Assembly: GCA_964516605.1 (NCBI GenBank)
Contig: CAZFAA010000006.1
Coordinates: 1-49,212, forward strand
Length of the DNA: 49,212 bases
From: GCA-2732805 sp964516605
GTDB taxonomy: Bacteria > Pseudomonadota > Gammaproteobacteria > Coxiellales > Coxiellaceae
Reading direction: 5' to 3'
Numbering within the stretch: the first letter of the stretch is position 1; every line of letters starts with the position of its first letter. Made by a program: the position numbers and the translations under genes. The notes beneath the pieces were generated by a model. It made no database searches and was not told the origin of the DNA. It worked only from the letters and a program-made list of their open reading frames with translations. Below are positions 33,493-42,040 of the stretch, piece by piece.

Positions 33493-34466
33493 AGCGTGTT
33501 ATTGTATTGTTGATAGGTATTGTGTGTGGTGCGTCAGCGCAATCACTTTCTTGGCCGCAACCACTGCGTGATCCGTTTTTACAGCAGGCCGATAGCCCCC
33601 AAGCGATCACCACGGCTATCATACCATTGTCTTTTGTGGATCCCAAAAAAATACAGGCTCTTTTGAGTGATGCAAAAAATAATTTGCTTTCTGCGCAAGG
33701 TATTCTCGTCGTCGAAGAAGATCAGCGTCGCATTCTCATACAAGATACGGTAGCGCGCGTTGCTAAAATAAAAAATATCTTAGCGGCATTAGATCAACCA
33801 CAGCAACAACTGTTACTCAAAGCACGTATCGTGAGTGTTGATGATGCCTACGTACGTGATTTAGGTGTCTTATTTGAATCATCACAGAAGCAGGTGTCTT
33901 CTCGCGCCTTGGCTTCTGCAGTCTCTACAGTCGGAAGTTTTGTTATGCCTATTGCTAATTTAGGTAATGGGCAATTGCTGGATGTTAGGATTAATGCATT
34001 AGAAAAAACCGGGCATGCACGCATGATGTCAGCTCCTGAAATTACGACATTAAACCATCAGCAAGCTATTATCGAAGCAGGAGATGAGGTGCCTTATCAG
34101 CAAGAAGCGGCATACGGTGGTACGAACGTAGCCTTTAAAAAAGCAGTGTTAAAATTACAAGTCACACCACATGTATTGCCAAGACAGCATATTCTATTGG
34201 AACTGCATGTCAATCAAGATAAGGTCAGCGCCTTAACCGTTCAGGGTGTACCAGCCATACACACACAACAATTGGCTACTAAAATAGAGCTTAAAAATAA
34301 GCAGACGTTTGTGTTGGGTGGTATTTATGAAACCAGTCGCTCGGACCAGGTGCAAGGTGTGCCATTTTTAAAAACGCTACCTGTTTTGGGGTACTTATTC
34401 CGCACGCACCATAATATAGATGATAAACGGGAAATGCTGGTGTTCATGACGGTGGATATTCTATAA
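33489..34466 (+). CDS. pilQ: Short PilQ/HofQ-type secretin
   Basis: 325 residues, beginning with a signal peptide (about 1-17). A short secretin N-domain (about 45-105) with LVVEEDQRRILIQDT precedes the secretin core (about 110-325). The core ends with the family signature VLGGIYETSRSDQVQGVPFLKTLPVLGYLFR. The AMIN domains of full PilQ (about 700 residues) and the lipoprotein-binding region are missing, closer to the competence secretin HofQ. It forms an outer-membrane channel for pilus or DNA passage. GTG start overlaps the pilO stop. In many gammaproteobacteria aroK follows pilQ, as it does here. Confidence 0.88.
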   Translation: MKRVIVLLIGIVCGASAQSLSWPQPLRDPFLQQADSPQAITTAIIPLSFVDPKKIQALLSDAKNNLLSAQGILVVEEDQRRILIQDTVARVAKIKNILAALDQPQQQLLLKARIVSVDDAYVRDLGVLFESSQKQVSSRALASAVSTVGSFVMPIANLGNGQLLDVRINALEKTGHARMMSAPEITTLNHQQAIIEAGDEVPYQQEAAYGGTNVAFKKAVLKLQVTPHVLPRQHILLELHVNQDKVSALTVQGVPAIHTQQLATKIELKNKQTFVLGGIYETSRSDQVQGVPFLKTLPVLGYLFRTHHNIDDKREMLVFMTVDIL

Positions 34467-34641
34467 GGTTCTTTCACAAAAAGATGGCATTATTATTTTT
34501 AATCTTTCGGTTCGCAAAATGACTAAGCAATGGTATATTCCCCCCTTAGTAGTCCGCATGGATTGAGTACACGCGAGACAACCATTTTTACCCCGCATTT
34601 TCAATAGTGAGCGGTATAGCATTGTGCGATGAGATGTGTGT

Positions 34642-35172
34642 ATGAGTAAAACTACAAATATATTTTTAGTAGGCCCAATGGGTGCAGGCAAAACCAGCGT
34701 TGCTAAGCATTTAGCGCGAATGATGAAGTACAGGCATTTTGACTCGGATGAGGAAGTGCAAAAGCGCACGGGAGTGAGTATCAGCTGGATTTTTGAAGTT
34801 GAAACAGAGCAGGGTTTTCGCAAGCGTGAAGCGCAGGTCATTGAGGAGCTATCGCAATTGGAGCGTATTATTTTATCAACAGGCGGCGGTTGTGTGACGA
34901 CACCTGTAAATTGTGAGGTTTTAAAAGAGCGTGGTTTTGTTGCGTATCTGACTGTGCATCTGGATCAACAGGTCGAGCGTACGAGCCGTCAGCGTGGGCA
35001 CCGTCCGTTAATTGATTACCCTGATGCACGTGAGCGTTTGATTCAATTGAATGAACAGCGTGAACCATTGTATGCCAACATAGCGGATAAACTGTATGAG
35101 ACGGATCATCAAAGCCCGCGTGATGTGGCTATGCTCATTTATCGAGATTTTCTGAATTGGGTTAAGGGTTAG
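34642..35172 (+). CDS. aroK: Shikimate kinase
   Basis: 176 residues from the ATG at 34642 (a GTG two codons upstream is possible). P-loop GPMGAGKTS near residue 12, DSDEEVQ with the substrate-binding Asp, STGGGCV and the lid region RQRGHRPLI. It phosphorylates shikimate in aromatic amino acid synthesis. Normally directly followed by aroB; here an opposite-strand gene begins at the very next base and separates them by 1.9 kb. Confidence 0.96.
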   Translation: MSKTTNIFLVGPMGAGKTSVAKHLARMMKYRHFDSDEEVQKRTGVSISWIFEVETEQGFRKREAQVIEELSQLERIILSTGGGCVTTPVNCEVLKERGFVAYLTVHLDQQVERTSRQRGHRPLIDYPDARERLIQLNEQREPLYANIADKLYETDHQSPRDVAMLIYRDFLNWVKG

Positions 35173-36798
35173 TTACATTGTGCCGTATGTTGTTTTATCA
35201 TTAAGTAAGCAATTTTCTACATCATCTACATCATCTGCATCATCTGCATCATTTCCTTGAATTGTTGATGCCTCATTTGATGAGGTGGAAGGTGGGTTAA
35301 AAAGCGTTTTGACATCTTTTCGAGGTATGCCATTTTGTTGGAAGAGGGTATACAACACGCCTTTTGGCACCAAACTTTCTTCAGGGCTACTCGTTGTAAG
35401 CCATTCATCAAATCGCGCACTATCCATGTCTTTAAAAAGATTGGCGAGTGTATTAATGGCGTCATCGAGTCTTGCGAGTGATTTGTTAAATTTATTGGTA
35501 CTGCAATAAGCGGCCCACAATTGAATTAATAATGCCGCTAATTCGATGGCATAAGCAGTATTGCTAAAAGAATCGGAAGCAAAGCCAATGATTTCAGCGG
35601 TTAGGGCAATCGACGGCGGTGCATCGAATACGCAATCTGAGTTGGTTTGATTATATGAAATAGGCAGAGGGTGTTTGGTTAAGGTCCTATAATTATATAA
35701 TCCCAGTGTCGCGCCAGCGCCGGGCCCTAGAGCGAAGATACAGATTTTGGCTAAAAAATACAGAGTGGGTGCGAGAATGCTGCTCAGTGTTTTTTGACCA
35801 TCGAAAGTTTTTCGCGCTAATTCTTCTGTTGCATCCCAAGCAAGCCCACCATAATCCAATATAGCTATAAGCAATGCTAAAACAGCCAGAGAAAGATGCA
35901 CTGTTTTCCCCGCAACATATGCGAGTAGCGCATAACCTATCTGGAAGGGTACGGTCAGCAGTGCCAACACAATAAATATGCGCCGTGGCAAGGATGGTTT
36001 GGTGACAGTGAGGTATTCGCCTGAGTTCCGTTTAGTGTAATGAGGCAAATTAAGTAGCTTTGCAAGGAGGTTTTGATTGTACTTACGATACTCAAGCGCC
36101 AGTTCGTTCAATGTAGACTGCTGTTCCTGACGCGAAAGCTGTAGGAATTCTTGCAGAGATTGTTCGAGTCTTGCAGCGATCAGGAGCTGGGCTTTTTTTA
36201 ATGTTTTTTGGCGGTGAGTTTGATTGGGTGAAGTTGGCATGTGCCCTGTAAAATTGCCAATACCTCGACATGATATGAGAAAGACGAGCATACCAATTAG
36301 GATTGCATTGACTAAGCCATCATCTTCATTTGTCACAAAACCAATGGGTACCACAGAGAATGCAGCGAGCACTGAAATGATGAGAACTCCCCAGTTTCTT
36401 TTGATAAATCGGAGCCATGTTTCTTGATTTAAAAGATAGTGTACGGCTTTGCTTGTTTTTGTGAACAAGCCTAACAATTGTTGTAATAAGATAACGGTTG
36501 ATTGGCAGCCATTAGAAAACACGCCACTTAATGCAAAATATAGGCCAATCCATTTTACAAATGCAGTTGAGTTAATGCCTAATTGCGCGGCAATCAGTTT
36601 AGCAAAATCATGAGAAGACACCCAATAGCTGTAAGCAGAATACATGCCTAAACCACTAATTATGACTGCAGTTACAACGCGAGGCAGAATCGCTGTGAGT
36701 GGAGTGAGAGAGGGGGGGGCTTGAAATACAGGCTGCGTGGCAAGCCATATTGCGTCCGCTACAGCGGTCGCCGATGTCATAGATTGAGATCGAGTCAT
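35173..36798 (-). CDS. Multipass membrane protein, effector-like (unknown), inserted between aroK and aroB
   Basis: 541 residues from the ATG at 36798, with GGGG ten bases upstream; earlier in-frame TTG and ATG lack an RBS. About seven to eight hydrophobic segments, mostly at about 40-60, 80-105, 135-180, 275-325 and 340-365. Between them is a charged cytoplasmic helical region (about 195-260) rich in Gln, Glu and Leu that may coil. The C-terminus is acidic with DADDADDVDDVE, encoded by nine-base repeats. No family recognised. Possible promoter on the minus strand: TTGTTC, 17 bases, TGTTAT. It interrupts a conserved operon and ends on the base after the aroK stop, suggesting acquisition; host-directed function is inference. 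Confidence 0.65.
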   Translation of the reverse strand: MTRSQSMTSATAVADAIWLATQPVFQAPPSLTPLTAILPRVVTAVIISGLGMYSAYSYWVSSHDFAKLIAAQLGINSTAFVKWIGLYFALSGVFSNGCQSTVILLQQLLGLFTKTSKAVHYLLNQETWLRFIKRNWGVLIISVLAAFSVVPIGFVTNEDDGLVNAILIGMLVFLISCRGIGNFTGHMPTSPNQTHRQKTLKKAQLLIAARLEQSLQEFLQLSRQEQQSTLNELALEYRKYNQNLLAKLLNLPHYTKRNSGEYLTVTKPSLPRRIFIVLALLTVPFQIGYALLAYVAGKTVHLSLAVLALLIAILDYGGLAWDATEELARKTFDGQKTLSSILAPTLYFLAKICIFALGPGAGATLGLYNYRTLTKHPLPISYNQTNSDCVFDAPPSIALTAEIIGFASDSFSNTAYAIELAALLIQLWAAYCSTNKFNKSLARLDDAINTLANLFKDMDSARFDEWLTTSSPEESLVPKGVLYTLFQQNGIPRKDVKTLFNPPSTSSNEASTIQGNDADDADDVDDVENCLLNDKTTYGTM

Positions 36799-36900
36799 GT
36801 GTGTATTACCCCGCATTATTTTTGCTGGCAAGCATAACAGCTAAAAAGCACGAATGGAACAAATTTGAAGCAGGGGGTGAATGAAGGAGGTCGCGACTTT

Positions 36901-37008
36901 TGGTGATAGCCTAAGCCTAGAGCTCTCCATGGGGTTGTCTTTGAAAAAGGACCCATCCTTTGGTTATGTTGCGTTTCCGTACGCGCGCTAGAGCTTACGC
37001 TATCGCCA
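36901..37008 (+). other. Long imperfect inverted repeat / putative structured RNA element
   Basis: Bases 36901-36920 pair with 36988-37008 in a 20-bp stem with one mismatch and one bulged A (several G-T pairs favour an RNA on the plus strand). Inside lies GTCTTT-GAAA-AAGGAC (36937-36952), a 6-bp stem capped by a GNRA tetraloop and extended by ATGG/CCAT, and a second hairpin, GCGT-TTCCGT-ACGC (36971-36984). It occupies the 318-base gap between the inserted membrane-protein gene and aroB. It matches no RNA family I know (not SRP, 6S, tmRNA or RNase P). A MITE-like element is the alternative. Confidence 0.5.
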
Positions 37009-37116
37009 ACCATTCTATGTGGACAGTTCGGCCGGTGCAATAGGAGATCTGCCATAGTCAGAGAGAAATTTAAGGCTTTGCCTACAATATGGCATAAAAA
37101 CAAGCTATTATTGTCT

Positions 37117-38202
37117 ATGATTTCCAAGACCCTACAGGTACCACATTCAGGCGGAGCTTATTCCATTTTTATTGGCACGGATTTGTTGCGCAATAAGGTA
37201 TTTTTTAATCATCACATTGTTAGTACTCAAGTCTGTATCGTAACAAATAGCCGGGTGGCTGATTTGTATTTACAGCCGCTAAGAGATATTTTTTCAGACA
37301 AACGCTGTGATGTCTTAGTACTGCCGGACGGCGAAGAATATAAAACTGTTGAGAGCTTCTTAAAGATTATCGATTTTTTGTGTGAGCACAAGCACCATCG
37401 CGATACGACCTTAATTGCATTGGGCGGCGGCGTCATAGGAGACATGACTGGCTTTGCGGCCGCTTGTTACCATCGTGGTGTCGCCTTTATCCAAGTACCC
37501 ACCACATTGTTGGCACAAGTTGATGCATCAATTGGCGGCAAGACAGCCGTTAATCACCCGTTGGGTAAAAATTTAGTGGGCGCATTTTATCAACCCAGAG
37601 CCGTTGTCATTGATCTGCACACGCTTGATACTTTGCCCATGCGCGAGTACGTCTCGGGCTTAGCTGAAATCATTAAAGCGGCTCTTATCAGAGACGCTAC
37701 TTTTTTTGAGTGGCTGGAACACAATACTGTTGCGTTATTGCAGCGCGATAAAAGTACTTTAGAAGAAGCCATTTACCGTGCGTGTCAAATTAAACAACAT
37801 GTTGTTATGCGTGATGAAAAAGAGCAGGGTGAGCGTGCGCTACTTAATTTTGGCCATACTTTTGGACATGCCATTGAGCATTGTTTGGGTTATGGTGTGT
37901 GGTTACACGGTGAAGCGGTCGCGTTGGGTATGCAGATGGCAGCTCAGTTATCGCTGGCACGTGCGGCGATTACTACCGCAGATTTTGAGCGTATTACTAC
38001 ATTATTGCACAAGCTGGGCTATGCCAATGCGCTGCCAACTGGATTGACTGCACAGCAGATTACAGAGGCCATGCAACAGGATAAAAAAGTGTATAACGAT
38101 CGTTTGAATCTGATACTATTAAACGGTATTGGGTCAGCACAAATAAAAGATGATGTACTGACAAATGAACTCACACAAACGATAGCGTATTATGTCAGAT
38201 AA
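37117..38202 (+). CDS. aroB: 3-dehydroquinate synthase
   Basis: 361 residues from the ATG at 37117, matching the family's 360 or so; a TTG 13 codons earlier would add a non-conserved extension. NAD- and metal-binding motifs: PDGEEYKT, ALGGGVIGDMTGFAA, PTTLLAQVDASIGGKT and LNFGHTFGHAIE with zinc-binding His. Second step of the shikimate pathway. The RBS is weak. The end overlaps the SPOR-protein gene by 11 bases. Separated from its usual partner aroK by an inserted opposite-strand gene. Confidence 0.96.
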   Translation: MISKTLQVPHSGGAYSIFIGTDLLRNKVFFNHHIVSTQVCIVTNSRVADLYLQPLRDIFSDKRCDVLVLPDGEEYKTVESFLKIIDFLCEHKHHRDTTLIALGGGVIGDMTGFAAACYHRGVAFIQVPTTLLAQVDASIGGKTAVNHPLGKNLVGAFYQPRAVVIDLHTLDTLPMREYVSGLAEIIKAALIRDATFFEWLEHNTVALLQRDKSTLEEAIYRACQIKQHVVMRDEKEQGERALLNFGHTFGHAIEHCLGYGVWLHGEAVALGMQMAAQLSLARAAITTADFERITTLLHKLGYANALPTGLTAQQITEAMQQDKKVYNDRLNLILLNGIGSAQIKDDVLTNELTQTIAYYVR

Positions 38203-38905
38203 ATCTGAGCTCAAATCTGAACTGCAACCAGTAGAATTGCCTGATGATGTCAATGTTAAAGCATTATTGCGCCGTTCTATTTTTTTATCCCAGGATCGCT
38301 TAGTAGGGGAGCATGGCGCGCGTGGTTTTGCGCTGTGTGCTCTCGTTGTGACTGTGTGCGGATTGTATTGGTATGAGCATCATGTGCCGCTTGTATCGTC
38401 TGTGTTGTCGCATCAATCATATCATTATGCATTAACCAAAACATTTCCCTTGGTGCAACCAAAATCACAACGTGATCCTGCTGAGGGGTTGGCGACGACT
38501 ACGCCGCCTGCGCCACCTGCGCCACACGCAACCGTTGCACAGGCAGAAGAAGCAGCCGATACGCTATTGTTGCAGCCACAGCAGCTGAAACCCAGGACTG
38601 CTGTCGTCACAACGCACCAGCCGGTGCTACACCATGCGGTGGTCGCTCAGGCACCTAAAACAAGAATCGTTGCGCCAACGTATACACTGCAGCTCATGGG
38701 TAGCTTTGATCAAGCCCAAGTTTTGCGTAAGCGCCAGGTGTGGCATATTCCACAGTCACATGTTTTTAATCAAGTTTATAAGCAAAAAACATGGTATGTG
38801 CTGGGGGTTGGGGCCTATAAAACGCAGGGCCAAGCACAGATTGCGTTGCATCGCTTACCTGCTACGCTGCGTGGTGAGGGCGCGTGGGTAAGACGCATTA
38901 ATTGA
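38192..38905 (+). CDS. damX: DamX-like SPOR-domain protein
   Basis: 237 residues. A cytoplasmic N-terminus (about 1-45) precedes a single transmembrane helix (about 46-62) and a Pro/Ala/Gln-rich periplasmic linker. A C-terminal SPOR domain (about 160-235) begins YTLQLMGSFDQAQVLR and contains WYVLGVGAYKTQGQAQ. SPOR domains bind denuded septal glycan, so the protein is likely recruited to the division site. Its position after aroB with an 11-base overlap is the classic damX location. Shorter than E. coli DamX (428) because the N-terminal part and linker are reduced. Confidence 0.85.
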   Translation: MSDKSELKSELQPVELPDDVNVKALLRRSIFLSQDRLVGEHGARGFALCALVVTVCGLYWYEHHVPLVSSVLSHQSYHYALTKTFPLVQPKSQRDPAEGLATTTPPAPPAPHATVAQAEEAADTLLLQPQQLKPRTAVVTTHQPVLHHAVVAQAPKTRIVAPTYTLQLMGSFDQAQVLRKRQVWHIPQSHVFNQVYKQKTWYVLGVGAYKTQGQAQIALHRLPATLRGEGAWVRRIN

Positions 38906-38979
38906 TTAAAATTTTTGCATACTCTATCTGAGTGAGCTATCTTCTAAGGGTTGTCTTTATAATCTAGGGAGATTGAAAC

Positions 38980-39369
38980 ATGAAAAAATGTGTTACATTG
39001 ATTGCGGTAGTGACGAGTTTGGCTGTGTCCAGTGTAGGAGCTTTTGCACAGAGCGCATCAAGTACAATGTTTAACATCAAAAATAAAACGAGTTCAGATT
39101 TTCAAGTCCGGGATTTAAAAGGGCAAGGTACGGTTATTCCTGCCAAAGTAGGAGATGTGACGGTGCATAGCAATGGCCAGAATTTCCGTGCTGTTGATAT
39201 GGGTAATTACAGTGGGCGTGAATGTGATGTGGTTTTTTCGACAAGTGGAGCGGTCGTTGTGAATACAGTCAATGCTCCTGGTGCGCCAGAGATTGTTTGT
39301 AAGGTAGGCGTTAAAAATTCGGTTTACACTATCACAATCATTCCCAATAATTTTTCAAGCAATAATTAG
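38980..39369 (+). CDS. Small secreted protein of unknown function
   Basis: 129 residues. Clear signal peptide (KKCVTLIAVVTSLAVSSVGAFAQS, cleavage near residue 24). The mature part of about 105 residues is rich in Val, Asn, Ser and Thr and predicted mainly beta. It has two cysteines (GRECDVVF and EIVCKVG) that could form one disulfide. RBS GGGAG precedes the ATG. Monocistronic, ending in a shared bidirectional terminator. A candidate promoter, TTGCAT-N17-TATCTT, starts at 38915. I do not recognise the family. Confidence 0.7.
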   Translation: MKKCVTLIAVVTSLAVSSVGAFAQSASSTMFNIKNKTSSDFQVRDLKGQGTVIPAKVGDVTVHSNGQNFRAVDMGNYSGRECDVVFSTSGAVVVNTVNAPGAPEIVCKVGVKNSVYTITIIPNNFSSNN

Positions 39370-39389
39370 TCCGTTGCGTTGGACTCAAA

Positions 39390-39417
39390 AAAAATCCCAG
39401 GGTAACCTGGGATTTTT
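39390..39417. terminator. Bidirectional intrinsic terminator
   Basis: The 12-bp stem AAAAATCCCAGG / CCTGGGATTTTT with a GTAA loop carries an A-run on the left and a T-run on the right. It serves the plus-strand gene ending at 39369 and the minus-strand gene ending at 39439. Confidence 0.9.
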
Positions 39418-39438
39418 ATTTTAGTTCAACAGATTGCG

Positions 39439-39840
39439 TTAAGTTCTATTACGGCTCACCACATTACATGCATAACCCCTGATGCCACGTGCATTATGCC
39501 ACGCACGGCATTGGTTTTGTGCTGTAAAACAAGCGTTAGAAGCGCTATTGCCAGTGCTTACCCACAGGCGGCCACTCAAGTCACGTACGCGGCATACCCA
39601 ACGCAGGTATCCATGACTGTTACCACCCCCTATGAAGCGACAGTCAACATGGCAACGGCGACTTCCGTTTGCATAGCAACGCGCTCTAGCACCTTCTGCA
39701 GCCCCTGCTTGGCTGCTGCCTCGCTGCCACCATGTCATGCCACGATCGTTGGTTGCAGAACATTGCCATTGGCCAGCCAGCGCTGCTTCGATAGAACACA
39801 GGCTAATTATAAGACCTACCAGAATTTTAATTCGTTTCAT
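39439..39840 (-). CDS. Secreted eight-cysteine protein with internal duplication (unknown)
   Basis: 133 residues. The signal peptide (about 1-22, ending ALAG) is followed by a mature part with eight cysteines and many Arg, Trp, Gly and Asn. Two halves of about 45 residues align: WQCSATNDRGMTWW...C...C...C and WVCRVRDLSGRLWV...C...C...C, sharing W-x-C, D-x-x-G-x-x-W and the following Cys spacing. This suggests a duplicated disulfide-bonded module. RBS AGAGGAAA is upstream. The 5' leader holds a hairpin, AAAATCCA/TGGATTTT (39868-39895). A periplasmic or exported role is inferred; no family was recognised. Confidence 0.7.
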   Translation of the reverse strand: MKRIKILVGLIISLCSIEAALAGQWQCSATNDRGMTWWQRGSSQAGAAEGARARCYANGSRRCHVDCRFIGGGNSHGYLRWVCRVRDLSGRLWVSTGNSASNACFTAQNQCRAWHNARGIRGYACNVVSRNRT

Positions 39841-39964
39841 CTCTATTTCCTCTTGAAGTTAGTTTTGAAAATCCAGTGATATGTTTGTGGATTTTTTATT
39901 AGCTACCGTAGTCAGTATATACCTATTGCACGCTAAGATGCGAATAGCATGATCGAAGTATAAT

Positions 39965-40585
39965 TTGATAGCAGTAGGTTTGACTATTACTTTAATATTC
40001 GTTAGCGTTATGCTTTGCGTTAATGGAGCTTCAAGCATGGATGGCAGCGGTCAGTCTCAGAGTCCCCGCAACATATGGAAAGCGCGCTTAATTGTTTTTG
40101 GCATTATGCTGTTTCTTGCTTTTGTAAGCATTATCTTGGCCAATGTCCATACCAAGGGCTATTGGTATTATTCACAAGCGTTGGCGGTTGCCTACGCCAT
40201 TTTGAGTATTTGGTTGTTTTGGTATCTAAATCGCGGCGAAGGACGTTTTACCCGCAGTACTATTTGGCATCAAATATGGCATTGGGTGGGGCTTTTGGCG
40301 GCATTGTATTTAGTGAATGTGTTTGAGCGGTCTGGAATTATGAGCACGTTGGCTGCCGGAGTGGTTACCATTACCTTGCTAGCATTGACTATTTACTTGG
40401 TTGGCATTTATAGTGACATTGCATTTGTGCTCATTGGTATTACTCTCGGGATATGCGCCTACGTGCTGGCGTATATACAAGCATACATATCGATAATAAT
40501 GATTCCGGTCATTGTGGTAGTGGCACTCATTATTTTTATCGTTGTTCATCGTGATCGGCATAAGGTGCAAGACAGTGAGTTGTAA
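39965..40585 (+). CDS. Multipass inner-membrane protein of unknown function
   Basis: About 206 residues if the TTG at 39965 is used; no ATG or GTG lies upstream in frame and no clear RBS is seen, so the N-terminus is uncertain (an ATG at about 40010 is possible). Five to six hydrophobic helices cover most of the length, with short charged loops (SPRNIWKARL, LNRGEGRFTRST) and a basic tail HRDRHKVQDSEL. The stop overlaps the proposed dacB start region, suggesting co-transcription with dacB. No family was recognised. Confidence 0.6.
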   Translation: MIAVGLTITLIFVSVMLCVNGASSMDGSGQSQSPRNIWKARLIVFGIMLFLAFVSIILANVHTKGYWYYSQALAVAYAILSIWLFWYLNRGEGRFTRSTIWHQIWHWVGLLAALYLVNVFERSGIMSTLAAGVVTITLLALTIYLVGIYSDIAFVLIGITLGICAYVLAYIQAYISIIMIPVIVVVALIIFIVVHRDRHKVQDSEL

Positions 40586-42038
40586 ACAAATAACAAAATC
40601 GCTTCTTTTTTCAGTTAGAAAATGGGCAAAAATTGTGGTACTGCTGAGTTGCAGTATAGGATTAAACGCGGCGATCGCACAAACTGTAGAGCAAGCTGTA
40701 AACAGTGCTATCAAAAGTTCACGTGGCGCGCAAGTGAGCGACGCTAATGTGGGTATTATTATTACCTCAGCTGATACAGGCGATATTTTGTATGGTCGTA
40801 ATATAGACTCTCTTTATACACCTGCTTCAATACAGAAGTTATTTACCGCCGCCGCGGCACTGCAATACTTAAAGCCAGAGTTTACATTCAAAACAGTTTT
40901 CTATACTGATGGCTCTGTGCGCGATGGCGTGTTGCATGGCAATTTATACGTGCGCTTTGATGGCGATCCAACTTTAAAATTAGCTGATTTATCTCAAATG
41001 ACGAGTGCATTGCGTAACCGCGGCATTCAGAGGATTGCCGGACGTGTCTACATTGATAACTATGCTTACAATGCTGTTCCTTATCCACCTGGTTTTATAT
41101 GGGATGATTTGAGCTACGGTTATTCTGCGCCCATTGATGCCATCATTATTGATCGCAATAAATTTGCATTGACGTTTACGCCCCAACAAGCTGGATATCC
41201 GCCGCATTTATCGAGCAATCTTCCAATGGGTATTGCGCAGTTCACTAATAATATGAGAACCACTGACAGTTACAACCAGTCTTGCCCTATTACGATATAC
41301 AGTGAGATGGATAACCAATATACGGTAGGTGGTTGTTTAGATCGGCATTACGGCACACAAAGCCGTTCCTTAGCTGTGCGTGATATGTTGCGTTATGCAC
41401 AAGTTCAGATGACTGATTTATTAAAAAACCACAACATTAATTTTGAAGGTAGTGTGGAGCATGGTCAGACACCTGCTAATGCGACGGCATTAGTGGTGCA
41501 TGCATCGGAGCCACTGCGTGTGGTGATTCGCCATATGCTCAAAAAATCAGATAACTTATATACCAATGCGATCTTTAAAAAAATAGGTGAAGCATATTAC
41601 GAGCAAACAGGAACATGGCAAAATAGCTCACACGCTTTAGCTAATATTCTAAAATCACAAACAGGTATTAATTTCAAAAAAAATCAATTAGAAGATGGTG
41701 CGGGTTTGTCTCGTTATAATTTAGTCACGCCACATCAGCTGACGCAATTGTTATATTATGTTTACCACAGCGCCACAGTAAGGCCAGCATTAATAGCGGC
41801 ATTACCCATATCAGGAGTTGACGGTACGCTAGAATGGCGTATGGGTGCACGCGATATGATAAAGCAAGTTCATGCGAAGACCGGATCCATGACGGGTGTT
41901 TCGTCTTTGGCAGGTTATGTGAACACACGCCATCATGGCACATTGGCGTTTGCTATTATCGTTAATAATTTTGTGGGTGGATTGACGCCGTATCGACGTC
42001 TTGAAGATCGAATTTGTGAAGCATTAGTGCGCGCATAA
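40575..42038 (+). CDS. dacB: D-alanyl-D-alanine carboxypeptidase/endopeptidase (PBP4 family)
   Basis: 487 residues from GTG 40575, with AAGGTG seven bases upstream; this gives a signal peptide ending NAAIAQ (about residue 36). Active-site motifs of the S13 family: SIQK (Ser 85, Lys 88), SDN in KKSDNLYTNAI, and KTG in HAKTGSMTGVSS. A periplasmic enzyme that trims or cleaves peptidoglycan peptides. It overlaps the upstream membrane-protein gene by 11 bases and is two bases from aroE. Confidence 0.92.
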   Translation: MSCKQITKSLLFSVRKWAKIVVLLSCSIGLNAAIAQTVEQAVNSAIKSSRGAQVSDANVGIIITSADTGDILYGRNIDSLYTPASIQKLFTAAAALQYLKPEFTFKTVFYTDGSVRDGVLHGNLYVRFDGDPTLKLADLSQMTSALRNRGIQRIAGRVYIDNYAYNAVPYPPGFIWDDLSYGYSAPIDAIIIDRNKFALTFTPQQAGYPPHLSSNLPMGIAQFTNNMRTTDSYNQSCPITIYSEMDNQYTVGGCLDRHYGTQSRSLAVRDMLRYAQVQMTDLLKNHNINFEGSVEHGQTPANATALVVHASEPLRVVIRHMLKKSDNLYTNAIFKKIGEAYYEQTGTWQNSSHALANILKSQTGINFKKNQLEDGAGLSRYNLVTPHQLTQLLYYVYHSATVRPALIAALPISGVDGTLEWRMGARDMIKQVHAKTGSMTGVSSLAGYVNTRHHGTLAFAIIVNNFVGGLTPYRRLEDRICEALVRA

Positions 42039-42040
42039 AG

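Noticed and set aside
36799..36835. Longer N-terminus of the inserted membrane protein starting at TTG 36831
   Set aside because: No RBS at that position; the ATG at 36798 has GGGG upstream and keeps all membrane segments.
36901..37008. Structured element as SRP RNA, 6S RNA or RNase P RNA
   Set aside because: The SRP domain IV consensus (GGAAGCAG-type), the 6S open-bubble layout and the conserved RNase P motifs are absent, and the length does not fit 6S or RNase P.
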